A DNA stretch of 64,000 nucleotides, taken from Qipengyuania soli (GTDB taxonomy: Bacteria; Pseudomonadota; Alphaproteobacteria; Sphingomonadales; Sphingomonadaceae). Made by a program: the position numbers and the translations under genes. The stretch is from NCBI RefSeq assembly GCF_015529805.1, contig NZ_CP064654.1, forward strand, positions 372,001 through 436,000, written 5' to 3'. Below are positions 54,347 through 63,526 of this stretch, one piece after another. The notes beneath the pieces are model-generated. The model was not told the origin of the DNA, made no database searches, and was given only the letters and a program-made list of their open reading frames with translations. How positions within the stretch are numbered: the first letter of the stretch is position 1; each line of letters opens with the position of its first letter.

Positions 54347-54700
54347 GTGCGAATGGCGCAGTTTTTCGACATGAGCCGCAAGCCCCCGGTGGGCGAGCTC
54401 CCCGAGATTTCTCCCGGCGGCGCGCAGCGTGCGCGAACCGTTCAGCGGCTCCAGATCGGAGTAACGGGGGTGGTGCTGATGATCGTGCTCGTCGGCCTTG
54501 CCAGCCTGGTCGAGAACAGCGCCTCGCAGATCGACGCGACGGCTGTTCCAGAAGCGGCGCCGACCACCGAACCGACTTCCACGCAACAGCAGAACGACCC
54601 GCTCGTCGAAGCGGGCGTCGTACCGGACCTTCCAGCACCGCAAGCGACGACCCCCGCAGGGCCGTCGGGGCAGGGCAAAGCAGGACAGGTTGCGAACTAG
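54347..54700 (+). CDS. Small single-pass membrane protein, unknown
   Basis: A 117-residue protein with a short cytosolic start (FFDMSRKPPVGELPEISPGG), one membrane helix (IGVTGVVLMIVLVGLASLV), and a Pro/Thr/Gln/Ala-rich tail that looks disordered and may be periplasmic. GTG 54347 has AGGAG 10 bases upstream; ATG 54353 is also possible. It overlaps the following lipoprotein gene by 11 bp, so the two are likely co-expressed. The function is unknown. Confidence 0.75.
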   Translation: MRMAQFFDMSRKPPVGELPEISPGGAQRARTVQRLQIGVTGVVLMIVLVGLASLVENSASQIDATAVPEAAPTTEPTSTQQQNDPLVEAGVVPDLPAPQATTPAGPSGQGKAGQVAN

Positions 54701-55424
54701 TTTGATTTTCCTTGCCGCGCTGTTCCTGTCCGCGTGCGGCGCGGGACAGGCGGACCAGCGCGTGGCGGACCGGCCAGAGGTCGGGCTCTTTACCAGCCTG
54801 CCGATCTACTGGGGCGAGAGCGACAATATAAGCGCGATCATCGATGGCAGCGGTAAGCCCGACTGGGTACGCAAACTAATCGAACGTCGCTTCGCCATGC
54901 AACCGCTTGATGCGCTTGAGCCGGACACGCTTGCGGGGACGAAGCGCCTTATCATGGCGCAGCCGCGCCCGCTTGCTCCGTCCGAAAACCTCGCGCTCGA
55001 CCAGTGGGTTCGCGATGGCGGGCGCCTGCTGGTCTTCGCCGACCCCATGCTGACGCGGCACAGCAATTTCGCCATCGGGGACAAGCGCCGCCAGCAAGAC
55101 GTGGTCGTGCTCTCCCCGATCCTTACGCGCTGGGGCCTCGAACTCTTCTTCGACGACGAGCAGGCAGAAGGCGAACGCTGGGTGAAGGCATATGATGGCG
55201 AGTTCCCGGTGAACCTGTCCGGCCAGTTCCGCCTGCGATCAGCTGGCGAGGAGGGCGAGTGTATCGTCTCGGAGACCGGCCTCCTCGCTCAGTGCCAGGT
55301 CGGCAAAGGTCGGGTGACCTTGCTCGCCGATGCGGCCGTCCTCGACTGGGAAGGAGAGGGCGAGGTTCCGGCCAAGCGCACCGGCGCGCTCGACTCGCTG
55401 GTCGCGGCCTCGCTCGACTACTGA
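54690..55424 (+). CDS. GldG/DUF4350-like lipoprotein
   Basis: A 244-residue predicted lipoprotein (lipobox FLSACG, Cys near residue 15). The rest resembles the IFT52/GldG-type extracytoplasmic domain, with SLPIYWGE near the start, LALDQWVRDGGRLLVFADP (the GG-RLLVFADP phrase of the fold) and VTLLADAAVLD. The likely start is TTG 54690 after AGGACAGG; no ATG gives a signal peptide. It follows the small membrane protein and precedes the division cluster by 349 bp. The function is unknown. Confidence 0.78.
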   Translation: MRTSLIFLAALFLSACGAGQADQRVADRPEVGLFTSLPIYWGESDNISAIIDGSGKPDWVRKLIERRFAMQPLDALEPDTLAGTKRLIMAQPRPLAPSENLALDQWVRDGGRLLVFADPMLTRHSNFAIGDKRRQQDVVVLSPILTRWGLELFFDDEQAEGERWVKAYDGEFPVNLSGQFRLRSAGEEGECIVSETGLLAQCQVGKGRVTLLADAAVLDWEGEGEVPAKRTGALDSLVAASLDY

Positions 55425-55460
55425 TCCACGGGAAAACACGGGACAGGCCGGAATCGCGTC

Positions 55461-55482
55461 CGGAGTCGCGCCTGCGACTCCG
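55461..55482 (+). repeat. 9-bp perfect hairpin after GldG-like gene
   Basis: CGGAGTCGC and GCGACTCCG pair around GCCT. No T-run follows, so a classical terminator is not supported; it may protect the upstream mRNA's 3' end. Confidence 0.5.
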
Positions 55483-55510
55483 CAGAATTCCGTGCATTTC
55501 CAGATATCTC

Positions 55511-55527
55511 GGTAAGATTTTGGTAAG
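55511..55527 (+). promoter_or_regulatory. Tandem GGTAAG repeat, possible CtrA-like site
   Basis: GGTAAG occurs twice, 11 bp apart. Read on the other strand this is TTAC-N7-TTAC, a degenerate form of the CtrA box TTAA-N7-TTAA. It lies just before the candidate mraZ promoter. Confidence 0.35.
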
Positions 55528-55537
55528 CAGTTCGAGC

Positions 55538-55565
55538 TTGTAGTGAGAAAAAATAGTAATATAAA
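55538..55565 (+). promoter_or_regulatory. Candidate mraZ promoter
   Basis: TTGTAG (55538-55543) and TATAAA (55560-55565), separated by 16 bp in an A-rich tract, resemble a sigma-70 promoter. The mRNA leader would then be about 200 bases. Confidence 0.45.
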
Positions 55566-55773
55566 TCAGTGATATACGGGCTTATCCCGTGAAATCCCGC
55601 AATTTTCCCTTTCTTCCCCGGCCTTCCCGCGATAAATCAAGGGGACATCGGACAAAGCCGACTAGATGCGCACAGTCGAATGGCGTCGCAGCTTGCCCGT
55701 TTGCGCGGGCGGCAGGGGGGAAGTCTTGTCCGTTGGGGAGCTATTTCGAACTCGTATTCGGGACTTGGGGCAA

Positions 55774-56271
55774 GTGTCATTCGGAGGGTACAGCGGTCAG
55801 GCCTATTCGCCCGCGGGCGACAAGGGCCGCTTTGTGCTTCCGCCCCTCTTCCGCAAGGCCGTGAAGGATAGCAGCGACGGTCGCGTCCTGTGCCTGATGA
55901 AGCACCCCAAGTGGAATTGCCTCGTTGGCTTCGGCCTCAGCCGCAAGCAGGAACTCGACGCCCAGCTCGATCGTGAAGAAGAGCTGGCAGCCCGGCTCGG
56001 CAATGAATTCGACCGCGACACCCGCGCGATGCAGCTCTTCGGTTTCCAGGAAATGCCGTTCGATGACAGCGGTCGCTTCGTGATGCCCGATCACCTGCGT
56101 ACGCTCGCCAACATCGACGAAGGGCTCTACTTCCAGGGCGGCGGTCGTTTCTTCACCCTGTGGAACCCCGAAGAACTCGCCAAGATGGGCGAAGACTGGG
56201 CTGGCGCGAAGGCGGCCTGCGAAAGCTTCCTCGCCGAAGCGAAGGGCAAGTCGAAGGGTGCGGGCAAATGA
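55774..56271 (+). CDS. mraZ: Transcriptional regulator MraZ
   Basis: AbrB-like double-fold regulator of the division cluster, about 165 residues. Two related halves each carry a core: [18 protein letters not shown] and [18 protein letters not shown]. The start is uncertain. GTG 55774 gives a normal length but poor spacing from the GGGG 3 bases upstream. TTG 55726, 16 residues longer, has the strong AGGGGGGAAG. The stop overlaps rsmH's ATG. I do not see the classic triple GTGGG boxes upstream. It heads the dcw cluster as usual. Confidence 0.88.
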   Translation: MSFGGYSGQAYSPAGDKGRFVLPPLFRKAVKDSSDGRVLCLMKHPKWNCLVGFGLSRKQELDAQLDREEELAARLGNEFDRDTRAMQLFGFQEMPFDDSGRFVMPDHLRTLANIDEGLYFQGGGRFFTLWNPEELAKMGEDWAGAKAACESFLAEAKGKSKGAGK

Positions 56272-57206
56272 CTGACGCCCCACACATCCCCGTTCTTCTC
56301 GAAGAAGTAATCGAGGCGCTCGACCCGCAGCCGGGCGACGTTCTCATCGACGCAACCTTCGGTGCCGGCGGCTATACCCGCGCGCTCTTGGAGCGCGGCG
56401 CGACGGTGCATGCCTTCGATAGGGACCCCGATGCCATTTCGTCGGGTCGCAATTGGCGCGAGACGGGGGAAAACCCGCCGCGCCTTATTCTCCATCCGCA
56501 CCGTTTCTCGGAAATGCTCGACGTCATGACGTCGGCGGGCGTCTCTCGAGTCGACGGTGTGGTAATGGATATCGGTGTGTCGTCGATGCAGCTTGACCAG
56601 GCTCATCGCGGTTTTGCTTTCTCTGCGGACGGCCCGCTCGACATGCGAATGAGCCAGGATGGCGAGAGCGCGGCCGATTTCCTCAATTCCGCCGATGAAA
56701 AGGCGATTGCCGACGTCCTCTACAACTACGGCGAGGAGCGCCAGTCGCGCCGCGTCGCGCGCGCCATTGTGGCGGCCCGTCCGCTGTCGACCACCGGCGA
56801 ACTGGCGCGTGTGGTTCGCAAGGCGCTCGGCTTCAAGCCGCACGACAAGAAAGACCCGGCCACCCGTACTTTCCAGGCCATCCGCATCCATGTGAACGGC
56901 GAGCTCGACGAACTGTCCCAAGCACTGTCGGCTGCCGAACACCTGCTGAAGGAAGGGGGCCGCCTTGCGGTGGTCAGCTTCCACAGCCTCGAAGACCGGA
57001 TCGTCAAGCGCTTCCTGCGCGAGGCATCCTCAACCCCGAGCGCCTCGCGTCACGTCCCAATGGCGGCGCAGGACGATCCGGTCTTTTTTCGAGTCAGCAA
57101 GGCGATCAAGCCCACCGAGGCAGAGATCGCCCGCAATCCGCGCGCCCGCTCTTCGGTCCTCCGTTACGCGACACGCACGGCAACTCCGGCAAGGGAGGCG
57201 GCATGA
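56268..57206 (+). CDS. rsmH: 16S rRNA N4-methyltransferase
   Basis: Methylates C1402 of 16S rRNA with SAM, 312 residues. SAM motif is [14 protein letters not shown] (about residues 27-40), plus [19 protein letters not shown] and the catalytic region [17 protein letters not shown]. It overlaps mraZ by ATGA, and its stop overlaps ftsL. ATG 56268 is chosen by this overlap and family start. Confidence 0.97.
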   Translation: MTDAPHIPVLLEEVIEALDPQPGDVLIDATFGAGGYTRALLERGATVHAFDRDPDAISSGRNWRETGENPPRLILHPHRFSEMLDVMTSAGVSRVDGVVMDIGVSSMQLDQAHRGFAFSADGPLDMRMSQDGESAADFLNSADEKAIADVLYNYGEERQSRRVARAIVAARPLSTTGELARVVRKALGFKPHDKKDPATRTFQAIRIHVNGELDELSQALSAAEHLLKEGGRLAVVSFHSLEDRIVKRFLREASSTPSASRHVPMAAQDDPVFFRVSKAIKPTEAEIARNPRARSSVLRYATRTATPAREAA

Positions 57207-57721
57207 TGGTCACGGGTTCACGCATTCGCCAGATCGGCTGGGCTGTCGTTCTCGGCACGTGTTTCGCCATGCTCCTGGCGCTCACCTTCAAGGTCAATGC
57301 GGTCAAGAGTGATGTGCGCTTGACCGAACGTGCAATCATCGCGGCGCAACAGGAACGACTGATGCTGGAAACCGAATTCCAGACCCGCGCCAGCCAGCAC
57401 CAGCTGTCCGACTGGAACGCGGTCGAATTCGGATATGGCGCGCCGCGCGCCGACCAGTATCTCGAGAGCGAGACCCAGCTGGCCGCGCTTGGCAGTCCGC
57501 GCGGCATTGGCGCGCCGTCGCCGGTTCGCGTGGCCCTGAACCGTCCGGAACGCGAGGGCGCCGAGGATGAAGGCCTGCTGTCGGGCTGGATTGCTGCATC
57601 GCAGCCGACCCTGCCTTCGGCCGGTCATCCGGCGCAGCGTGAGCTGGCGGCAACTGGCCTTGCCGAACGGCTTTCCAACCCCGTAGGTCCCATCGCCAAG
57701 GTCGCCGAGGTGTCGCAGTGA
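57203..57721 (+). CDS. ftsL: FtsL-like division protein
   Basis: Divisome protein that forms the FtsQLB complex. It has 172 residues, longer than E. coli FtsL. One membrane helix near residue 12-32 ([17 protein letters not shown]) is followed by a coiled-coil-like periplasmic segment ([21 protein letters not shown]). The Pro/Ala tail after residue 95 is poorly conserved. Position between rsmH and ftsI strengthens the call. It overlaps both neighbours by 4 bp. Confidence 0.85.
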   Translation: MMVTGSRIRQIGWAVVLGTCFAMLLALTFKVNAVKSDVRLTERAIIAAQQERLMLETEFQTRASQHQLSDWNAVEFGYGAPRADQYLESETQLAALGSPRGIGAPSPVRVALNRPEREGAEDEGLLSGWIAASQPTLPSAGHPAQRELAATGLAERLSNPVGPIAKVAEVSQ

Positions 57722-59487
57722 ATGCCTTTTCCGGCTTCGGTCCCGCCATTGCCGCGGGTCGGAGCGGGCACGGTGCAGTCAGCATGGCGGTCGCTTCGGG
57801 ACGGGTCCAGCTTGTCACCGTTCGCCAGCGCACGCTTACCATGGCGCGCTGGCGCGTGCTGTGGATCGCCATGGCGTTCGCCTTCATCGCTCTCCTCGCG
57901 ATCGTGCGCATCCTCTACCTGGGCGCGTCCGACCAAGGGCTGCGCGCCACTTCATTCGCCGATGCCCTGCTGCCGCCGCGCGGAGAGATCGTCGATCGCA
58001 ACGGCGTGCCGCTGGCGCGCGCGTTTCCTGCATATGCACTCTGGTTCAACCCCAAGGCTTTGGGGGAAGATGGCGACCCGCTGGTCAGGAGCCCTGAAGA
58101 AGTCGCAAATAAGCTGAAGGCCATCTTCCCCGATCTCGATGAAAGGAAGCTCGCCGCGCAGTTCGCGGCCGGCAAGCAGGGATACATTCGCCGTCGCGTG
58201 CTGCCCGAAGAGGCAAACCGGGTGCAGGAAATCGGCGAGCTGGCGCTCGAAATGCCGATGGAAAACGACCGCCATTATCCGCAGGGATCGATGGCAGCGC
58301 ACGTGCTCGGCTACGTCGCCGCCGACGGCAAGGGTCGCGTCGGTATGGAGCAGGTGCTCGACGACAAGCTCTCCAACCCCGCCACGCGGGGAACGCCGGT
58401 GCCGTTGTCGATCGATGTGCGCGTCCAGGGAGCGCTGGAAGACGAACTGGCCCGCGGCATGAAGCTCAACCAGGCGCAGGGTGCCGCCGGTATCGTCCTC
58501 GACGTCGATACGGGCGAAATCCTCGCGCTCGCTTCGCTGCCCGAATTCGACCCGAACAAGATCGATGCTCGCGGGCAAAGCCTGATGTTCAACCGCGTCA
58601 CCAACCAGGTCTACGAACTGGGTTCGACCTTCAAGCCGATCACGGTGGCAGCTGCCCTCGATGCAGGGGTTATCCGCGATCTCGGCAAGCGCTACGACGC
58701 CTCGCCGGTCAAGGTCGGTCGCTTCACCATCAGCGACAGCCACAATCTTGGTTCCTCGCTCAATCCCATCGAGACGCTGATCCATTCGTCGAACACCGTC
58801 AGCGCGCGCATCGCCGACCAGCTCGGCCCGGAACGCATGCGCCGTACGATGATGGACCTGGGCATGAACGAGCGGCCCTATATCGAAATTCCGGCACGCG
58901 GCTTTCCCCTCTGGCCGGGCAAGAATTGGCCGCGCCTGACCAACATGACGGTCGGTTTCGGCCACAGTATCGCGGTGACCCCACTGCACCTGGCATCGGC
59001 CTATGCGGCGCTGGTGAACGGCGGCATCTGGCGTCCGGCGACGCTCCACAAGCTTGGGCCCGGTGAAGCACCCAAGGGCCGCCGCGTGTTCAAGCAGTCG
59101 ACCTCCAGCCGGATGCGCCAGCTGCTCCGCACGATTGCGGTCTACGGCACCGGACGCAATGCCAACGCCCCCGGCTATCGTGTTGGCGGCAAGACTGGTT
59201 CGGCCGAGAAACCGGGAGCGGGCGGGTACAAGAAGTCCGCCATCGTCTCGACCTTTGCCGCGGCATTCCCGATGGACAAGCCGCGCTATGTCATCATCGC
59301 CATGCTGGACGAGCCCAAGGGCACCGTCGCTTCCAGCTTCCAGCGCACTGCGGCGTGGAATGCGGCGCCCATCGTCGGTCGCCTCGTCCCGCGCATAGGG
59401 CCGCTGATCGGCGTGCGCCCCGACGATACCCGCGACGTCGATATCTCGGACATCAAGCCGCTCATTCCGGAGGCGGCTTCGGAATGA
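57718..59487 (+). CDS. ftsI: Division penicillin-binding protein (FtsI/PBP3)
   Basis: Septal transpeptidase, 589 residues. It has a cytosolic tail of about 45 residues, one membrane helix (LWIAMAFAFIALLAIV), a pedestal domain, and a transpeptidase domain with Ser303 in STFK, SSN (IHSSNTVSA) and KTGSAE. The tail ([14 protein letters not shown]) is longer than usual. The GTG start overlaps ftsL's stop by 4 bp. It overlaps murE by ATGA. Confidence 0.96.
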   Translation: MNAFSGFGPAIAAGRSGHGAVSMAVASGRVQLVTVRQRTLTMARWRVLWIAMAFAFIALLAIVRILYLGASDQGLRATSFADALLPPRGEIVDRNGVPLARAFPAYALWFNPKALGEDGDPLVRSPEEVANKLKAIFPDLDERKLAAQFAAGKQGYIRRRVLPEEANRVQEIGELALEMPMENDRHYPQGSMAAHVLGYVAADGKGRVGMEQVLDDKLSNPATRGTPVPLSIDVRVQGALEDELARGMKLNQAQGAAGIVLDVDTGEILALASLPEFDPNKIDARGQSLMFNRVTNQVYELGSTFKPITVAAALDAGVIRDLGKRYDASPVKVGRFTISDSHNLGSSLNPIETLIHSSNTVSARIADQLGPERMRRTMMDLGMNERPYIEIPARGFPLWPGKNWPRLTNMTVGFGHSIAVTPLHLASAYAALVNGGIWRPATLHKLGPGEAPKGRRVFKQSTSSRMRQLLRTIAVYGTGRNANAPGYRVGGKTGSAEKPGAGGYKKSAIVSTFAAAFPMDKPRYVIIAMLDEPKGTVASSFQRTAAWNAAPIVGRLVPRIGPLIGVRPDDTRDVDISDIKPLIPEAASE

Positions 59488-60977
59488 AACTCTCCAGGTT
59501 GACCGCAGCGGCAGGGATTGCCGGCATCGACAGCGATGCCGAGGTGACCGGTTTCGCCATCGACAACCGCAAAGTCGCGCCCGGCACCGTGTTCGGCGCG
59601 TTCCAGGGCACGCAGGTCAATGGCGAGGACTTCATTCCCGCCGCAGTGGATGCCGGGGCCATTGCCGTGGTCGCCTGTCATGGGGTGCAGGTGACGGGCG
59701 CTGTCCACATTGCCAGCGACAATCCGCGCCAGACCTTTGCCCAGCTCGCCGCGCGCTTCTTCACCCCGGTGCCGGAGCATATCGTCGCGGTGACCGGCAC
59801 CAACGGCAAGACCTCGACCGCCGAGATGACGCGCCAGATCTGGCGCATGGCGGGCGAGCGGGCGGCCAGCATCGGTACGCTGGGCGTGACCACGCCGGAC
59901 GGCAGCGTTTCGACCGGGCTGACGACGCCCGACATCGTGACATTCCTCTCCAACATGAGCGGCCTCGCGCGCGAGGGTGTGACCCACGTCGCCTACGAGG
60001 CATCGAGCCACGGCCTTTCCCAATACCGGAACGAAGGCCTCAAGGTCGAAGCTGCCGCCTTTACCAATTTCAGCCGCGACCACCTCGACTACCACACCGA
60101 CATGGAGGACTATTTCTCCGCCAAGATGCGACTCTTCGACGAGGTCGTGGCCGATGACGCAACGGCGGTCGTGTGGCTGGGTGCGGACGGCAGCGAGTGG
60201 AACCTTCGCGTCCTCAACCATGCGAAACGCCGCGGATTGAAGGTCATGACCGTGGGCGAGGCGGGCGAAGACATTCGCCTGACCAGCCGCGAGCCAACCC
60301 AGCTTGGCCAGGTCCTCACCGTCGATCACGCCGGACAGACGCGCAAGATCACCCTGCCTCTCATCGGTGCCTACCAGGTTTCGAACGCGCTCTGCGCCGC
60401 AGGGCTGGCCCTGGCGAGCGGGACCGATACCGGACTGGTCTGGGATGCCGTCGCTCGGCTCCAGCCGGTCCGTGGGCGGCTCGAACGCGCCGTCATCGCG
60501 CCCTCGGGTGCGCCGGTTTACGTCGATTATGCCCACACGCCCGACGCTGTCGAGGCAGCCATTGCGGCGCTGCGTCCCCACGTCACCGGGCGGCTCATCA
60601 CGGTTCTCGGTGCAGGCGGTGACCGCGATCATGGCAAGCGCGCACCGATGGGCGAAGCGGCGGCGAAGGCCAGCGATATCGTGATTGTGACGGATGACAA
60701 TCCGCGCGGCGAGGATCCTGCGGAAATCCGCAAGGCCGTGCTTGCAGGGGCAAGGGCGGGTAGGGGACAGGAAGTTGTTCGCGAAGTGGGCGACCGTCGC
60801 GAAGCCATCTGTTCAGCCATCGCCGAAGCGCGCGAGGACGACATCGTCCTCGTCGCCGGCAAGGGACACGAAACGGGTCAGATAATCGGGTCGGGAGAAA
60901 CCATGCGGGTACTGCCCTTCGACGACGTCGAGGTCGCACGCGAATGCGCGGCGGCCATTGCCAGAGGTGATGCATGA
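59484..60977 (+). CDS. murE: UDP-MurNAc-tripeptide ligase MurE
   Basis: Adds the third stem-peptide residue, 497 residues. The ATP motif is TGTNGKTS, and the carbamylated Lys region FSAKMRLF is intact. DNPR near residue 403 (TDDNPRGEDPAEIR) is the marker of the meso-diaminopimelate-specific class. It overlaps ftsI and murF by 4 bp. Confidence 0.97.
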   Translation: MKLSRLTAAAGIAGIDSDAEVTGFAIDNRKVAPGTVFGAFQGTQVNGEDFIPAAVDAGAIAVVACHGVQVTGAVHIASDNPRQTFAQLAARFFTPVPEHIVAVTGTNGKTSTAEMTRQIWRMAGERAASIGTLGVTTPDGSVSTGLTTPDIVTFLSNMSGLAREGVTHVAYEASSHGLSQYRNEGLKVEAAAFTNFSRDHLDYHTDMEDYFSAKMRLFDEVVADDATAVVWLGADGSEWNLRVLNHAKRRGLKVMTVGEAGEDIRLTSREPTQLGQVLTVDHAGQTRKITLPLIGAYQVSNALCAAGLALASGTDTGLVWDAVARLQPVRGRLERAVIAPSGAPVYVDYAHTPDAVEAAIAALRPHVTGRLITVLGAGGDRDHGKRAPMGEAAAKASDIVIVTDDNPRGEDPAEIRKAVLAGARAGRGQEVVREVGDRREAICSAIAEAREDDIVLVAGKGHETGQIIGSGETMRVLPFDDVEVARECAAAIARGDA

Positions 60978-62440
60978 GCGCTGCGATCCTGCGCCACCCG
61001 GCCTATGTAACCTGGCCTGCGGACCCACGCGACCGCCTGCCGCTGACCCTGTGGTCGGCAAAGGACATCGCCGAAGCTGTGGGCGGCACCGCCAGCCATG
61101 ATTTCCAGGTCGCCGGTGTCGAGATGGACAGCCGCGATGTCGTCAACGGGGACCTCTTCGTCGCGCTCAAGGGCGAGGCGATGGACGGCCACCGCTTTCT
61201 CGACAAGGCCTTTGCCAATGGCGCTGCCGGAGCGCTTGTCGACCGGCCGGTGGACTGGCCGCACATCCTCGTCGAGGACACCACCGCCGCATTGAAGGCG
61301 CTCGCTGCCGCAGCACGCGAACGGACTGCGGCAAAGATCATCGGTGTGACCGGATCGGTCGGCAAGACGGGCGTGAAGGAAGCCATCTTCGCCAGCCTCG
61401 AGCGTGCCAGCCGCGGGGCCGCACACCGCTCTATCCGCAGCTACAACAACCATGTCGGCGTGCCCTTGAGCCTTGCGCGGATGCCTGCGCGGAGCCGCTT
61501 CGGCGTTTTCGAAATGGGCATGAACAATGCCGGCGAGATCGAGAGACTGACCACGCAGGTCCGCCCGCATGTCGCAGTCATCACCACCATCGCGCCCGCG
61601 CATATCGAGAACCTTGGTTCGATGGAGGCAATCGCCGACGCCAAGGCCGAGATTTTCCTCGGCCTCGAGCCCGGCGGCGTGGCGATCATCCCGGCTGACA
61701 GCCCTTATTTCGAGCGCCTTGAGGCCTCGGCCCGCAAGCTCGGTGTCAGGATCGTCAGCTTCGGCAAGGCCCGCCATGCCGACATGCGCCTGCTCGATGC
61801 CATTCCCAGCGCCAATGGCGGTAGCCTGGTGACTTGCGAATTCCCCGGCGGACGGTTGTGCTACACCGTTGCCGAGCCGGGCGAACACTGGGTGATGAAT
61901 TCACTCGCCGTCATGGCTGCGGTGCGCGCTGCCGGTGGCGACATGGCCGCGGCCGGGCTGGCGCTGGCCGAAATGGGCGGGCTCAAGGGTCGCGGCGCGC
62001 GCCATGGCATCGACGTTCCGGGCGGCAAGGCGCTGCTGATCGACGAGAGTTACAACGCCAATCCCGCCAGCATGCGTGCCACGCTCGCGCAACTGGGTGC
62101 GACGCCATCGGGCCGCCGTATTGCCGTTCTCGGCGCCATGAAGGAACTGGGCGACTTCGGTCCGCAGTTCCACGCCGCACTGGCCGAACCGGTCGTCGCA
62201 GCCGATGTGGACTATGCTCTGCTTGTCGGCGACGAGATGGGCGCCCTCGCGCGCGAACTGGGGAAAGCCCAGAGCAGCGTGCTTGGCAAGCCCATTGCCT
62301 GGGCGCATTGCCGTAACACAGACGAGGCGATCGAATTGCTCGAGGATTTCGGCATCGTCGCTGGCGATGCCGTGCTGGTTAAGGGCTCGAATTCGGTGGG
62401 CCTCGGACGGCTCGTGGAACACTTCACTCGCGTCCGCTGA
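60974..62440 (+). CDS. murF: UDP-MurNAc-pentapeptide ligase MurF
   Basis: Adds D-Ala-D-Ala, 488 residues. The ATP motif is GVTGSVGKTGVKE, with SYNNHVGVPLSLAR and EMGMNNAGEI as substrate/metal landmarks, DESYNANP and LGAMKELG later. Here TGSVGKTG replaces the usual TGS-[SN]GKT; the lysine is kept. Overlaps murE by 4 bp; mraY starts 15 bp later. Confidence 0.96.
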   Translation: MSAAILRHPAYVTWPADPRDRLPLTLWSAKDIAEAVGGTASHDFQVAGVEMDSRDVVNGDLFVALKGEAMDGHRFLDKAFANGAAGALVDRPVDWPHILVEDTTAALKALAAAARERTAAKIIGVTGSVGKTGVKEAIFASLERASRGAAHRSIRSYNNHVGVPLSLARMPARSRFGVFEMGMNNAGEIERLTTQVRPHVAVITTIAPAHIENLGSMEAIADAKAEIFLGLEPGGVAIIPADSPYFERLEASARKLGVRIVSFGKARHADMRLLDAIPSANGGSLVTCEFPGGRLCYTVAEPGEHWVMNSLAVMAAVRAAGGDMAAAGLALAEMGGLKGRGARHGIDVPGGKALLIDESYNANPASMRATLAQLGATPSGRRIAVLGAMKELGDFGPQFHAALAEPVVAADVDYALLVGDEMGALARELGKAQSSVLGKPIAWAHCRNTDEAIELLEDFGIVAGDAVLVKGSNSVGLGRLVEHFTRVR

Positions 62441-62455
62441 CGCAAAGAGGCTCGA

Positions 62456-63526
62456 TTGCTTTACCTCCTCGCCGAATGGTTGAATTTCGAAGGGATATTC
62501 AACCTCGTGCGCTATCAGACATTCCGCGCCGGGGCGACGCTGATGACGGCGCTGATCATCGGCCTGCTTATCGGACCGCGCTTCATCGACATGCTGCGCG
62601 TACGCCAGGGCAAGGGCCAGCCGATCCGTGAAGACGGACCGCAGACCCACCTCGCCAAGCGCGGCACGCCGACCATGGGCGGCCTGATGATCCTCATCAG
62701 CCTGACGGTTTCGGTCCTCATCTGGATGGACCTCAGGAACCCGTTCATCTGGGCCTGCCTTGCGGTGACGCTGGGCTTCGGGATCATCGGCTTCCTCGAC
62801 GATTACGACAAGGTCACCAAGGCCAGCCACAAGGGCGTGTCGGCGCGCATCCGCCTGCTGCTGGAATTCACCGTGGCTGGCATTGCCAGCTACATCACGG
62901 TCAGCCAGATCAATACCTTCCTTTACGTGCCCTTCGTCAACGACTTCGGGATCGAGCTAGGTTTCCTCTATTTCGTCTTCGCCGCCGTGGTCATTGTCGG
63001 TGCAGGCAATGCGGTGAACCTGACCGACGGGCTCGATGGCCTTGCGACGATGCCGGTGATCATCGCGGCGGGTACTTTCGCAATCATCGCCTACCTCGTC
63101 GGTCGTGTGGACTATTCGGGCTATCTCGGCATTCCCTATGTCGAGGGCGCGGGCGAACTGGCCATCTTCTGCGCCGCCATCATGGGTGCAGGCCTTGCCT
63201 TCCTGTGGTTCAATGCCCCTCCGGCGGCGGTGTTCATGGGTGACACGGGCTCTCTCGCGCTTGGCGGCGCTCTCGGCGCCATCGCCGTGGCGACGCACCA
63301 CGAAGTCGTCCTCGCCATCGTCGGCGGGCTGTTCGTGTTCGAGGCGCTTTCGGTCATCATCCAGGTGTTCTGGTTCAAGCGTACCGGCAAGCGCGTGTTC
63401 CGCATGGCCCCGATACACCACCATTTCGAACAACTCGGCTGGTCGGAAAGCAAGGTCGTGATCCGGTTCTGGATCGTGGCCATCATCCTCGCACTCATGG
63501 GGCTGGCGACGCTCAAGCTGCGATGA
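62456..63526 (+). CDS. mraY: Phospho-MurNAc-pentapeptide transferase MraY
   Basis: Ten-helix membrane enzyme making lipid I, 356 residues. Seen: [31 protein letters not shown] with the metal-binding acidic pair, [30 protein letters not shown] and PIHHHFE. It begins with TTG 62456 behind AAAGAGG, an unusual start that fits the family N-terminus (MLYLLAEWL). Its stop overlaps murD by 4 bp. Confidence 0.97.
   Translation: MLYLLAEWLNFEGIFNLVRYQTFRAGATLMTALIIGLLIGPRFIDMLRVRQGKGQPIREDGPQTHLAKRGTPTMGGLMILISLTVSVLIWMDLRNPFIWACLAVTLGFGIIGFLDDYDKVTKASHKGVSARIRLLLEFTVAGIASYITVSQINTFLYVPFVNDFGIELGFLYFVFAAVVIVGAGNAVNLTDGLDGLATMPVIIAAGTFAIIAYLVGRVDYSGYLGIPYVEGAGELAIFCAAIMGAGLAFLWFNAPPAAVFMGDTGSLALGGALGAIAVATHHEVVLAIVGGLFVFEALSVIIQVFWFKRTGKRVFRMAPIHHHFEQLGWSESKVVIRFWIVAIILALMGLATLKLR

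Larger units (their letters stand above)
55425..55773 (+). promoter_or_regulatory. Long low-GC leader before mraZ
   Basis: A 349-bp stretch without a gene, unusually AT-rich for this window (55500-55620). It contains a 9-bp perfect stem at 55461-55482 without a T-run, the direct repeat GGTAAG at 55511 and 55522, a candidate promoter at 55538-55565, and a small CCCGT/ACGGG hairpin at 55576-55590. This is probably the main promoter of the division and cell-wall cluster. Confidence 0.6.

Noticed and set aside
53057-54643. 528-codon minus-strand frame across cysK
   Set aside because: It is antisense to ferredoxin and cysK, both with complete motifs, and shows no recognisable domain.
55461-55482. 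Classical terminator for the GldG-like gene
   Set aside because: The stem is perfect, but there is no following T-run; it is kept only as a hairpin.
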